This document shows positions 53,198 to 61,612 of a stretch of DNA of 64,000 nt, piece after piece; within the stretch, counting starts at the first letter, position 1; each line of letters begins with the position of its first letter. The translations under genes were made by a program, and so were the position numbers. Below the pieces are notes generated by a model. That model was not told the origin of the DNA, made no database searches, and saw only the letters and a list, made by a program, of their open reading frames with translations. The DNA is from Pseudomonas sp. B21-023 (lineage in GTDB: Bacteria > Pseudomonadota > Gammaproteobacteria > Pseudomonadales > Pseudomonadaceae), in NCBI RefSeq assembly GCF_024749165.1, contig NZ_CP087190.1, positions 1,262,001 through 1,326,000 on the forward strand, written 5' to 3'.

Positions 53198-53394
53198 CGG
53201 TCGATCCTTCTTGAGAGTTGCCGGATACGGCAACGCCATTGAAGGAAAGGGGGGCGCTTGCTGGGTCGTAGTTAATTATCGTATCTCGCCATTCGGCAGG
53301 ATTCATCAAACTGTCACTGTTTTGTGGCAGCGCGCTGGCAAGAGATTTATCAGACTCGCGCTCAATTGGGGATCTGCATTCTGGTGTTTCTTTC

Positions 53395-54384
53395 ATGCGG
53401 GCGTTTTTATTTTTCTTCTTTTTACTGGTCGTGCCGGCGAGCTTTGCCGAGAGCCGTTGTGACGTCCATGTGCCTGTGCAACGGGCCGAGCTGGGTGAGT
53501 TGAGCCTGGTCTACCAGAGTGTCGGTGCGCCCCGCGATCCTGTGCTTCTGTTGGTGATGGGCCTGGGCGGGCAATTGATCCACTGGCCGGATGATGTGGT
53601 CGAGGCCTTGTGTCGCCAGGGCTTTCGGGTGATCCGCTACGACAACCGCGATGTCGGCCTGTCGCGCTGGAACCAAATGCCGGCTTCGGCGAGCCTGACC
53701 CTCGAATTGCTGCGCTACAAGCTGGGGTTGCCGGTTTCTGCACCCTACAGCCTGTCGGACATGGCCAATGATGGCGTACGTCTCATGGATGCGCTCGAGG
53801 TTCGCCAGTTTCACGTGCTGGGGGTGAGCATGGGCGGCATGATCGCCCAGCATATAGCCGCGATGGCGCCGCAGCGGGTACGCAGCCTGACACTGGTTAT
53901 GTCCAGTTCGGGCGCCGTTGGCCTGCCAGCCCCGGCCCCGGCACTGGTACAACTGCTGGCGCGGCGCAGTGCACCGAGTCGTGAGGTGGCCATCGAGCAG
54001 CAAGCCGACTTGCTGGCGGCGTTAGGCAGCCCCGAGGTCCATGATGACCGCGCTGCCCTGATCGAGCAGGCCGCCTTGGCCTATGACCGGGCGTTCAATC
54101 CGGAGGGTGTGAAACGCCAGATCATGGCGATCCTCGCCGAACCCAGCAGGGTCGAGTTGCTCAACCAACTGCGGGTGCCGACATTGGTGGTGCATGGAAC
54201 GGCCGACCCGTTGTTGCCGGTGATGCATGGGGTGCATCTGGCGGCGCACATCCAGGGTAGCCAATTGCGGCTGATTCCGGGGCTGGCGCACCGGTTCCAG
54301 GAGCCGTTCAAGGCGCCGCTGCTGGGGGCGGTACTGCCTTACCTGCAGTCGAACCGGCAGGATACGCATATCGCCGGGCTTTAG
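53395..54384 (+). CDS. Exported alpha/beta hydrolase
   Basis: A 329-residue hydrolase with a cleavable signal peptide (hydrophobic residues 3-17, then ASFAES). The alpha/beta hydrolase fold shows the oxyanion loop VMGLGGQL, a DNRDVG strand, the nucleophile elbow GVSMGGM, the acid in HGTADPLLP and the His in GLAHRFQ. It is expected in the periplasm; the substrate is unknown. It is divergent from the giant DUF6543 gene across 197 bases of AT-rich DNA, so the two could share a control region. It is convergent with glpM. Confidence 0.85.
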   Translation: MRAFLFFFFLLVVPASFAESRCDVHVPVQRAELGELSLVYQSVGAPRDPVLLLVMGLGGQLIHWPDDVVEALCRQGFRVIRYDNRDVGLSRWNQMPASASLTLELLRYKLGLPVSAPYSLSDMANDGVRLMDALEVRQFHVLGVSMGGMIAQHIAAMAPQRVRSLTLVMSSSGAVGLPAPAPALVQLLARRSAPSREVAIEQQADLLAALGSPEVHDDRAALIEQAALAYDRAFNPEGVKRQIMAILAEPSRVELLNQLRVPTLVVHGTADPLLPVMHGVHLAAHIQGSQLRLIPGLAHRFQEPFKAPLLGAVLPYLQSNRQDTHIAGL

Positions 54385-54401
54385 AGCGAATCACGATGGC
54401 T

Positions 54402-54737
54402 TCAGTGCATCCGCACCCACAGGGTCACCAGCACGGTGGCCGCTACTAGCCAGGCCACCGTGGCCAAGGCCAGCGAGGCCTCCAGGCGCATGCGCTCGAC
54501 CAGCAGGTACAGCGTGGCCAGGTACACGAAATAGGGAATGATCGACCACATCCCGAACAGGATGGTGGTCTTCAGGTCCGCCAGTGAGCGGCCCTTGCCG
54601 ACGATGTAGTGGGCAATCAGGGCGAAGGTGGGGAACAGCGGCACCAGTCCGGCGATATAGTAGTTACGGGTTTTCGACAGAATCGCCAGGAGCACCACCA
54701 CGCCGGCGCCAAGGCCCGCTTTGAATACCAAGTCCAC
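54402..54737 (-). CDS. glpM: GlpM family membrane protein
   Basis: A 111-residue protein with four predicted hydrophobic helices and the conserved KTRNYYIAGLVPLFPTFALIAHYIVG loop. In P. aeruginosa glpM was linked to alginate production and glycerol metabolism genes, but its molecular function is unknown to me. Here it lies 27 bases downstream of aauR on the same strand and is probably cotranscribed with the aau two-component genes. Confidence 0.88.
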   Translation of the reverse strand: MDLVFKAGLGAGVVVLLAILSKTRNYYIAGLVPLFPTFALIAHYIVGKGRSLADLKTTILFGMWSIIPYFVYLATLYLLVERMRLEASLALATVAWLVAATVLVTLWVRMH

Positions 54738-54764
54738 GTTGTCTTTCCAGGTTCGGGTTGCAGG

Positions 54765-56093
54765 TCAGCCGAGGCCGTATTTCTTCACTTTGTCGAACAG
54801 CGTGGTCTTGGCCATGCCCAGCTCCTGGCTGGCCTGGCTGAGGTTGCCGCCTGTACGTTGCAGAGCATCGCTGAGCAGGTTGCGCTCGAATGCCTCCACC
54901 GCTTCGGCGAAGCCAAGCCCCTGGCTGGCGCCAGCACTGGTGCCCTTCTTGAACGCGGGCAGGCCCAGGGCATGGCGCTCGGCGACGTTGCGCAACTCGC
55001 GCACGTTGCCTGGCCAGTCATGGGCCATGAGCTGCGACAGGGTCTGGCTGTCGAGGGTCGGTGCTTCGCGGTCGAAGCGTAAGGCCGACTGCTGCAGGAA
55101 GTGTTCGAACAGCTGCAGGATGTCTTCGCGACGCTCGCGCAGCGGTGGCAGCTCGAGGGTGACGACGTTGAGGCGGTAGTACAGGTCGCTGCGGAACTGG
55201 CCGCTCTGGCCCAGAGTGGCGAGGTCGGCCTTGGTCGCGGCGATCACCCGGCAGTCCACCGGGATGCTCTGGTTCGAGCCCAGGCGCTCCAGGGTGCGCT
55301 CCTGCAGCACGCGCAGCAGCTTGATCTGCAGGTTGATCGGCATGCTCTCGACCTCGTCGAGGAACAGCGTCCCCCCGTTGGCGTGCTCGATCTTGCCGAT
55401 GCGGCGCTTGCCCGCGCCAGTGAAGGCGTTGGCTTCGTGGCCGAAGATCTCGCTTTCAAACAGGTTCTCCGGCAGGCCGCCGCAGTTCAACGCCACGAAG
55501 GGTTGGCCCTGGCGTCGGCTGAAGTCGTGCAGGCAACGGGCGACCAGTTCCTTGCCGGTGCCGGTTTCACCTTCGATCAGCACGTTGGCCGAGGTATCGC
55601 CGACGTTGGCGATCAGCTCGCGCAGATGTTCCATGGCCGGCGAGCGGCCGATGATGCGACCTTCCAGGCTGCTCTGTTCGGCCAGCTGGCGGCGCAGCGC
55701 GAACACCTCGCGGGACAACCCGCGTTGCTCCAGGGCGCGGCGCACCACATCGACCAGGCGCTCCGGCGAGAAGGGCTTTTCCATGAAATCGTAGGCGCCG
55801 TTGCGCATGGCGCCGACCGCCATGTCGATATCGCCGTGGCCGGTGATCAGCACCACCGGCAGGCTGCGGTCGCGGGCCTTGAGGCGGTTTAGCAGCTCCA
55901 GGCCATCGATGCCCGGCAGGCGGATATCGCTGACGACGATGCCGGCGAAGTCGTCGCCGATGCGCTCGAGGGCCTGTTCGGCGCTGCCGACGCCTTCACA
56001 GGCGATATCTTCCAGGGCCAGCGCCTGCTGGCAGCCGAGCAGCACGTGCGGGTCGTCTTCGACGATCAGGACGGTGAGAGGTGCTTGATTCAT
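54765..56093 (-). CDS. aauR: Sigma-54-dependent response regulator AauR
   Basis: A 442-residue NtrC/DctD-type regulator controlling uptake of acidic amino acids. Receiver domain with the phosphoacceptor D56 (SDIRLPG); AAA+ domain with Walker A GETGTGKE at 175-182; C-terminal Fis-type HTH ([21 protein letters not shown]). The sigma-54-contacting loop reads N222-AFTGA instead of GAFTGA. It overlaps aauS by 4 bases. I assign AauR rather than DctD because it adjoins the aat transporter genes. The dyads upstream of aatJ fit its reported binding site. Confidence 0.92.
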   Translation of the reverse strand: MNQAPLTVLIVEDDPHVLLGCQQALALEDIACEGVGSAEQALERIGDDFAGIVVSDIRLPGIDGLELLNRLKARDRSLPVVLITGHGDIDMAVGAMRNGAYDFMEKPFSPERLVDVVRRALEQRGLSREVFALRRQLAEQSSLEGRIIGRSPAMEHLRELIANVGDTSANVLIEGETGTGKELVARCLHDFSRRQGQPFVALNCGGLPENLFESEIFGHEANAFTGAGKRRIGKIEHANGGTLFLDEVESMPINLQIKLLRVLQERTLERLGSNQSIPVDCRVIAATKADLATLGQSGQFRSDLYYRLNVVTLELPPLRERREDILQLFEHFLQQSALRFDREAPTLDSQTLSQLMAHDWPGNVRELRNVAERHALGLPAFKKGTSAGASQGLGFAEAVEAFERNLLSDALQRTGGNLSQASQELGMAKTTLFDKVKKYGLG

Positions 56094-57994
56094 AGAGGCT
56101 CAGCCAATTCGCTAGGGGGCGTGACCAGGGGCAGGGCAAGGACGAACGCGGTGCCGCCACCGCTGGGGTGTTCGACGCTCAGTGTACCCTTGGCCGCGGT
56201 GGCAAGGCTTGCCGACAAGGTCAGGCCCAGGCCCAGACCATGCTCGCCCGGTTTGGTGGTGAAGAAGGGTTCGAACAGGTGCTTGCGCGCCTCGGCGTCG
56301 ATGCCGTGGCCATTGTCGAGCACCCGCAGGCGGTACTTGTCGCCCTGTGTTTCGCCTTCGAGCCACAGTTGCGGCAAGGGCTGGGTGGCCATGGCGTCGA
56401 GGGCGTTGCCGATCAGGTTGACCAGGATCTGTTCCAGGCGGGTCTGGTCGATGGCCAGCAGCGGGTCGTCGAACTGGCGGTGCAGTTGCAGGTGGCAGGC
56501 ACTGATGCGGTTGGCCAGCACTTGCAACGTGGCTTCCACGGCCTTTTCCAGAGACGCCTGGCCGCTGTCGTCGCCGCGTCGGGCGAACGAGCGCAGGCTC
56601 GCGGTGATGCGGCCCATGCGATCGATCAGGTCGTTCATGGTGCGCAGGTTGGTGCTGGCGGTTTCCAGCGCGCCACGCTCGAGGAAGCGTACCGTGTTGC
56701 CGGACAGGGTGCGCAACGCCGCCAGCGGCTGGTTGAGTTCGTGGGCGATGCTGGTGGACATCTGGCCGATGGCCGCCAGCTTGCCGGCCTGGACCAGCTC
56801 GTCCTGGGCGTGGCGCAAGGTCTGTTCGGCATGGCGGCGCTCACGGATCTGGCCCTTGAGGCGTTCGTTGCTGGCGCGCAGGTCGGCAGTGCGCTCGGTG
56901 ATCTTGCGCTCCAGCTGGCTGTTGGCCTCTTCCAGTGCCTCGCGGGCCGCCAGGCGGGTGGCGATCACCTTGCGTCGCTCATTCCAGGCGATGGCCAGGA
57001 TCGCCAGCAGGGCGAAAGCCACCCCGACCAGGATGCCCTGCACCATCGACTCGCGGCGCAGGTCCTGCAGGGGGGTGAGCAGGGTGAAGTGCCAGGGCGT
57101 GTCGGCCAGGCGGCGGGTCTGGGCCAGGTAGGAGACGTCGCGCTGCTTGCCGTGCTCGGTCTCGCTGTTGGCCGGAAAGGTCAGCTTCTCCACGCCATCG
57201 GCGAGGGTTTCCCGGGCCAGCGGCTGCAGCTCGTTGAGCGGCCACCAGTAGTACTGCAGGCTGCGCGCCAGGCGCTCCTTGATCTGTGGGTTAAGCGGGC
57301 GCACCGATTTCAAGCGCCGGGACGGGTCGCTGGAAAGGATGATGATGCCGTTCTCGTCGCTGACAAAAGCCTCCAGGCGGGCACGCTGCCAGCGCTCCTC
57401 GAGGGTGTCGAGGCGCACCTTGATCACGGCCACGCCGATGATCTTGCCGTGTTCCTCCAGGCCGTGGGCCAGGTAGTAGCCGGCCTCGCCGGTGGTGCTG
57501 CCGATACCGTAGAACCGCCCGGGTTCGCCGCGCACGGCGACCTGGAAGTAGGCGCGGAATGCCAGGTCCTCGCCGAGGAAAGAGTCGGCGTCGCGCCAGT
57601 TGCTGGTGGCCTGGACCCGGCCATTGGTATCGAGGACGAAGATCGCCCGGCTGCGGCTGCGCCGGTTCAGACCTTCGAGGTATTCGTTGACGGCCTGGCG
57701 GTCACCGGCATCGGGGTCGGTGAGCAGGCGCGAGACACTGTCTTCCAGCTCGAGCAGGCTGGGCAGGTAGGTGTACTTGCTTATTTCGCTTTCGACGGTG
57801 CGCGCATGCAGCTCCAGCTGGCGCTCGCCGTTTTCACTGAGCGTGCGGATACCGTTGCTTTCGCTGATCAGGAAGCCAGCCATCCCTAAACCGACCATCA
57901 ACAGGATGACCAGGGGGGGGACGAGCAATTGGCGAATCAGGCGGGTTTTCACGGTGGGCTGGGCGGGGCGAAGGAGCGAAGGGTCGCATTTCAT
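56090..57994 (-). CDS. aauS: Sensor histidine kinase AauS
   Basis: A 634-residue DctB-like membrane kinase that senses acidic amino acids and phosphorylates AauR. Two transmembrane helices (about residues 27-47 and 315-335) flank a periplasmic Cache/PDC-type sensor domain. A coiled linker follows, then the HisKA domain with the H-box SIAHELNQPLAALR (about residue 416), and an HATPase domain with N-box LIGNALDAM and G-box LDNGHGID. The ATG at 57994 is used; a GTG one codon earlier is equally possible. Its 3' end overlaps aauR. Confidence 0.93.
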   Translation of the reverse strand: MKCDPSLLRPAQPTVKTRLIRQLLVPPLVILLMVGLGMAGFLISESNGIRTLSENGERQLELHARTVESEISKYTYLPSLLELEDSVSRLLTDPDAGDRQAVNEYLEGLNRRSRSRAIFVLDTNGRVQATSNWRDADSFLGEDLAFRAYFQVAVRGEPGRFYGIGSTTGEAGYYLAHGLEEHGKIIGVAVIKVRLDTLEERWQRARLEAFVSDENGIIILSSDPSRRLKSVRPLNPQIKERLARSLQYYWWPLNELQPLARETLADGVEKLTFPANSETEHGKQRDVSYLAQTRRLADTPWHFTLLTPLQDLRRESMVQGILVGVAFALLAILAIAWNERRKVIATRLAAREALEEANSQLERKITERTADLRASNERLKGQIRERRHAEQTLRHAQDELVQAGKLAAIGQMSTSIAHELNQPLAALRTLSGNTVRFLERGALETASTNLRTMNDLIDRMGRITASLRSFARRGDDSGQASLEKAVEATLQVLANRISACHLQLHRQFDDPLLAIDQTRLEQILVNLIGNALDAMATQPLPQLWLEGETQGDKYRLRVLDNGHGIDAEARKHLFEPFFTTKPGEHGLGLGLTLSASLATAAKGTLSVEHPSGGGTAFVLALPLVTPPSELAEPL

Positions 57995-58021
57995 CACAGT
58001 GGCCTTGTCACGACCAGCTTC

Positions 58022-58048
58022 CGCTGCCCGGCAGGTGGCCGGGCAGCG
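58022..58048 (-). terminator. Hairpin at the end of the aat transporter operon
   Basis: An exact 11-bp stem (CGCTGCCCGGC / GCCGGGCAGCG) with a 5-base loop lies 15 bases past the aatP stop and just before aauS. No T-run follows, so some read-through into aauSR is likely. Confidence 0.6.
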
Positions 58049-58062
58049 TCACTGTGGCCGAC

Positions 58063-58797
58063 TTAGTGTTGCAGGATCTTGCTGAGGAAGTGCTGGGTAC
58101 GCTCGTGGCGGCCTTCGGGGTTGCCGAAGAAGTCTTCCTTCTGGCAGTCCTCGATGATGTTGCCCTTGTCCATGAAGATCACCCGGTTGGCGACCTTGCG
58201 GGCGAAGCCCATCTCGTGGGTCACGCACATCATGGTCATGCCTTCGTGGGCCAGTTCGACCATCACGTCCAGCACTTCGTTGACCATTTCCGGGTCCAGT
58301 GCCGAGGTCGGTTCGTCGAACAGCATGACGATCGGGTCCATCGACAGGGCGCGGGCGATCGCCACGCGCTGCTGCTGGCCGCCGGACAGCTGGCCGGGGT
58401 GTTTCTTGGCGTGGGCGCCGAGGCCGACGCGGTCGAGCAGGGCAAGGCCCTTCTTGGTGGCTTCCGCCTCACTACGACCGAGCACCTTGCGCTGGGCGAT
58501 GGTCAGGTTCTCGGTGATCGACAGGTGCGGGAACAGCTCGAAGTGCTGGAACACCATGCCCACCCGCGAGCGCAGCTTGGGCAGGTTGGTCTTCGGGTCT
58601 GCGATGGAGGTGCCGTCGACCACGATGTCGCCCTTCTGGAACGGTTCCAGTGCGTTGACGCACTTGATCAGCGTCGACTTGCCCGAGCCGGACGGGCCGC
58701 ACACAACCACCACTTCACCTTTCTTGACCTCGGTGCTGCAGTCGGTCAGTACCTGGAAGTCCCCGTACCACTTGTTGACGTTCTTGATGGAAATCAT
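58063..58797 (-). CDS. aatP: Glutamate/aspartate ABC transporter, ATP-binding protein
   Basis: A 244-residue ATPase of a polar amino acid ABC importer. Walker A is GPSGSGKST (residues 34-42), the signature LSGGQQQR and Walker [13 protein letters not shown] are complete, and a D-loop and H-loop (CVTHEM) follow. The ATG at 58797 overlaps the aatM stop by 4 bases. It is the last gene of the aatJ-aatQ-aatM-aatP operon, equivalent to gltL of E. coli. Confidence 0.96.
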   Translation of the reverse strand: MISIKNVNKWYGDFQVLTDCSTEVKKGEVVVVCGPSGSGKSTLIKCVNALEPFQKGDIVVDGTSIADPKTNLPKLRSRVGMVFQHFELFPHLSITENLTIAQRKVLGRSEAEATKKGLALLDRVGLGAHAKKHPGQLSGGQQQRVAIARALSMDPIVMLFDEPTSALDPEMVNEVLDVMVELAHEGMTMMCVTHEMGFARKVANRVIFMDKGNIIEDCQKEDFFGNPEGRHERTQHFLSKILQH

Positions 58798-59465
58798 ACG
58801 GCGATCCTTTTTTGCAGGCGCTTGACCAGCCAGGAAGCGGAGAAGCTGATGAGGAAGTAGACGACACCGGCGAAGATCAGGAACTCGTGGGAGCGCCCGA
58901 TGATGTCGCCGTTGGCGCGGGCCGAGTTGAGGAAGTCGATCAGGCCGACGGTGTAGACCAGCGAGGTGTCCTGGAACAGGATGATGCTCTGTTGCAGCAG
59001 CAGCGGGGTCATCTTGCGAAACGCCTGGGGCAGGATGATCAGGCGCATGCACTGGCCGTAGCTCATGCCCAGCGCTTGCGCGGCGCCCATCTGGCCCTTG
59101 GAGATCGACTGCACGCCGGCACGCACGATTTCGCAGAAGTACGCCGCCTCGAACATCATGAACGCCACCACGCAAGAGGTGAACGCGCCCACGGGGGTGT
59201 CTTCACCGGTAATCCAGCGCAGCACGAAAGGCACCGCCAGGTAGAACCAGGTGATCACCAGCAGCAGCGGGATGGAGCGGAAGTAGTTGACGTAGGCGCC
59301 GGCGACGTTGGCCAGCAGCTTGCTCGACGACAGCCGCATCAGGGCCAGGACGGTACCCAGGGCGATACCGCCAACCACGCCCATGACCATCAGTTGCAGG
59401 GTCAGCAGCATGCCGTCCCACAGAGCGGGCAGCGCGGGGATGATTTCGCTGAAATCCATTTCCAT
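58794..59465 (-). CDS. aatM: Glutamate/aspartate ABC transporter, permease protein
   Basis: A 223-residue HisM/GltK-type permease with about five transmembrane segments and the ABC-contact EAA loop ([22 protein letters not shown]). It pairs with AatQ to form the membrane channel. Its start abuts the aatQ stop with no gap and its stop overlaps aatP. A second ATG two codons downstream (MDFSEII) could be the true start. Confidence 0.94.
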   Translation of the reverse strand: MEMDFSEIIPALPALWDGMLLTLQLMVMGVVGGIALGTVLALMRLSSSKLLANVAGAYVNYFRSIPLLLVITWFYLAVPFVLRWITGEDTPVGAFTSCVVAFMMFEAAYFCEIVRAGVQSISKGQMGAAQALGMSYGQCMRLIILPQAFRKMTPLLLQQSIILFQDTSLVYTVGLIDFLNSARANGDIIGRSHEFLIFAGVVYFLISFSASWLVKRLQKRIAV

Positions 59466-60212
59466 TTACTTGCCCCCCACGGAAATCAGGCCAGGCACGG
59501 CGACTTTTTTCTCGACCATGCGCATGAGCAGCATCAGGCCCATGTTCAGGGTGAAGTAGATCAGCGTAGCCAGGGTGAACGCCTCGAACAGGTTGGCGGA
59601 AAACTCGGCGGTCTGCTTGGTCTGCGCCAGCAGCTCCATCAGGCCGATCAGCGAGGCCACCGAGGAGTTCTTGAATACGTTCAGGAATTCCGAAGTGAGC
59701 GGTGGAATGATGATCCGGTAGGCCTGGGGCAGCAGCACGTTCATGTAGATTTGCGGCAGGCTGAAGCCCATCGCGCGCCCGGCCGACTCCTGGCCGCGGG
59801 GCAGCGCCTGGATGCCGGTACGCACCTGCTCGCAGACACGGGCGGCGGTGAACAGGCCCAGGCAGATGACCACGCTGATCAGCGCCGAGGTGGTCGGGTT
59901 GAGGTCCTGCTTGAACCACTCCTGCAAGCCTTCGGGCAGCAGGTCCGGCACCAGGAAGTACCAGATGAACAGCTGCACCAGCAGCGGCACATTGCGGAAC
60001 AGCTCGACGTAGGCGGTGGCGATCCCTGACACCAGACGATTGGGTACGGTACGCATCACGCCGAGCAGCGAGCCCAGCAGCAAGGCGATGATCCAGGCGG
60101 TGATGGCGATGGTGATGGTCCAGCCCAGGCCGGTGATGTACCAGTCCAGATAGGTTTCGCTGCCCACGCCGGTGGACTTGAAGAACACGCCCCAGTCCCA
60201 GTTGTAATTCAT
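59466..60212 (-). CDS. aatQ: Glutamate/aspartate ABC transporter, permease protein
   Basis: A 248-residue permease of the same family (GltJ-like), with about five or six transmembrane segments and the EAA loop EQVRTGIQALPRGQESAGRAMG. It forms a heterodimer with AatM. It is separated from aatJ by 147 bases containing a strong hairpin, an arrangement that allows the binding protein to be made in excess. Confidence 0.94.
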   Translation of the reverse strand: MNYNWDWGVFFKSTGVGSETYLDWYITGLGWTITIAITAWIIALLLGSLLGVMRTVPNRLVSGIATAYVELFRNVPLLVQLFIWYFLVPDLLPEGLQEWFKQDLNPTTSALISVVICLGLFTAARVCEQVRTGIQALPRGQESAGRAMGFSLPQIYMNVLLPQAYRIIIPPLTSEFLNVFKNSSVASLIGLMELLAQTKQTAEFSANLFEAFTLATLIYFTLNMGLMLLMRMVEKKVAVPGLISVGGK

Positions 60213-60253
60213 CGGGATTTCCCCTCAGACGGTTGTTTCACGGGCACCTCGAT

Positions 60254-60284
60254 ACATCCGGGGGCGTTCGACGCCCTCGGATGT
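60254..60284 (-). terminator. Hairpin between aatJ and aatQ (attenuator or mRNA stabiliser)
   Basis: A 13-bp inverted repeat with one mismatch (ACATCCGGGGGCG / CGCCCTCGGATGT) and a 5-base loop, 42 bases upstream of aatQ and 76 bases after the aatJ stop. Such elements between binding-protein and permease genes commonly reduce downstream expression. Confidence 0.6.
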
Positions 60285-60359
60285 AAAGGTTAGACACTAA
60301 CTAAGTGGCCTGTCGGATGGATTCGCGCGGATGCGCTTCAGGCCACTATTTGCCGGAGA

Positions 60360-61277
60360 TCAGGACTTCTTCTCGTCCGCTGCCTTGTCGGTCGGCTCGG
60401 CGATCAGCTTCTTCAGCTCGTCGCTCATCGGGAACTGCAGGTTCAGGCCCTTTGGCGGAATTGGCTGCTGGAACCACTTGTCGTAGCTCTTGTTGACTTC
60501 ACCCGACTTGAAGTAGGCGACGATGGCTTCGTCGACCGCTTTCTTGAACGCAGCATCCTCCTTGCGCACCATGCAGCCGTAGATTTCGTACGACTGTGGC
60601 GTGCCGGTGATGACCCAGTCGCCAGGTTTCTTGGCCTTGGCCATTTCACCGGCCAGCAGGGCGTCGTCCATCATGAAGGCCACGGCGCGGCCGCCTTCGA
60701 GCATGTTGAAGGCTTCGCCGTGGTCCTTGGCGGAGATCACGTTCATCTTCATCTGCTTGTCGGCGTTCATCGCCTTGAGGATGCGCTCGGAGGTGGTCCC
60801 GGCGGTGGTCACCACGTTCTTGCCGGCCAGGTCCGGGAAGTCTTTATAGGACGGTTGACCATCCTTGACCTTGGTCAGCAGGCGTGTGCCGACTTCGAAG
60901 ATGCCTACCGAGAAGCCGACTTGCTGCTGGCGCTCGACGTTGTTGGTGGTGGAGCCGCACTCAAGGTCCACGGTGCCGTTCTGCACCAGCGGGATGCGGG
61001 TTTGCGAGGTTACCAGGTTGTACTTGACCTTGATGTCGGTGCCCAGTTGCTTTTTCAGGGCTTCGACGACGGCCAGCTGGATGTCGTGGGAGTAACCGAC
61101 CGGTGTGGTGCTGCCGGCCAGGTAGGAGAACGGAATGGAAGAGTCACGGTGGCCCAGGGTGATGGTGCCCGAATCCTTGATCTTCTTCAGAGTACCGGTC
61201 AGCTCTTCAGCCATGACCGGCGATGCGATGACTGCAGCCGCGATGGCGGCGCCCAGCAATTGACGAACGATACGCAT
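60360..61277 (-). CDS. aatJ: Glutamate/aspartate ABC transporter, periplasmic binding protein
   Basis: A 305-residue solute-binding protein (GltI family). The signal peptide spans about residues 1-23 (MRIVRQLLGAAIAAAVIASPVMAEE). The mature part has the SBP3 signature GYSHDIQLAVVEAL and IKVKYNLVTSQTRIPLVQNGTVDLECGSTTNN, typical of acidic amino acid binders. The ATG at 61277 has GAGGA about 8 bases upstream; an in-frame 40-residue extension is rejected because it precedes a perfect signal peptide. Expression should depend on AauR and sigma-54 from the promoter about 95-120 bases upstream. Confidence 0.96.
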   Translation of the reverse strand: MRIVRQLLGAAIAAAVIASPVMAEELTGTLKKIKDSGTITLGHRDSSIPFSYLAGSTTPVGYSHDIQLAVVEALKKQLGTDIKVKYNLVTSQTRIPLVQNGTVDLECGSTTNNVERQQQVGFSVGIFEVGTRLLTKVKDGQPSYKDFPDLAGKNVVTTAGTTSERILKAMNADKQMKMNVISAKDHGEAFNMLEGGRAVAFMMDDALLAGEMAKAKKPGDWVITGTPQSYEIYGCMVRKEDAAFKKAVDEAIVAYFKSGEVNKSYDKWFQQPIPPKGLNLQFPMSDELKKLIAEPTDKAADEKKS

Positions 61278-61380
61278 CAAATTTTCCTCGACGTGTTTGT
61301 TTTTTTTATGGAGCCGTTGGCGGACTCTTTCGTTCAACGAATACAGCATGAAGCGGTGTGCATTCGGCTTCCAAGTGTAG

Positions 61381-61397
61381 AGCATGACTCGTGCCAA
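61381..61397 (-). promoter_or_regulatory. Sigma-54 promoter of aatJ
   Basis: On the minus strand TTGGCACGAGTCATGCT matches the sigma-54 consensus YTGGCACGRNNNTTGCW at all but one fixed position, with correct GG/GC spacing. Transcription would start near 61370, leaving a leader of about 90 bases before aatJ. Confidence 0.85.
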
Positions 61398-61462
61398 GCC
61401 ATGCTGTCGACCTTAAACCACGTGTATTGCTCGCGCTTGACAGTCTAGAGATCCCAGTAGCG

Positions 61463-61476
61463 TTCGTTTGGCCGAA
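61463..61476. promoter_or_regulatory. AauR-type upstream activating dyad 1
   Basis: TTCGTTTGGCCGAA differs at one base from TTCGG-N4-CCGAA, the dyad I recall as the AauR binding site in P. putida. It is 66 bases upstream of the sigma-54 -24 element. Confidence 0.65.
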
Positions 61477-61493
61477 TGAATGCTGCTTTCCCG

Positions 61494-61507
61494 TTCGGTT
61501 GTCCGAA
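61494..61507. promoter_or_regulatory. AauR-type upstream activating dyad 2
   Basis: TTCGGTTGTCCGAA is a perfect match to TTCGG-N4-CCGAA. Its centre is 31 bases from that of dyad 1, close to three helical turns, so two AauR dimers could bind on the same face. It is also 106 bases upstream of the divergent DUF6543 gene. Confidence 0.75.
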
Positions 61508-61612
61508 CGCATTGCGCTACAACACCTTGCGTGTGTGCATGCGGTAACTAGGCAGTGCCCGGTACGTGCTTGGGCGTAGTGAGCTGTCCTCTTTGCCTGG
61601 AGAGCTCCGCAG

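Noticed and set aside
54609..57889. Several long plus-strand frames opposite glpM, aauR and aauS
   Set aside because: All lie opposite genes with intact catalytic motifs; no ribosome-binding sites or domains.
61278..61397. 40-residue N-terminal extension of AatJ
   Set aside because: It would bury a perfect signal peptide and overlaps the sigma-54 promoter leader.
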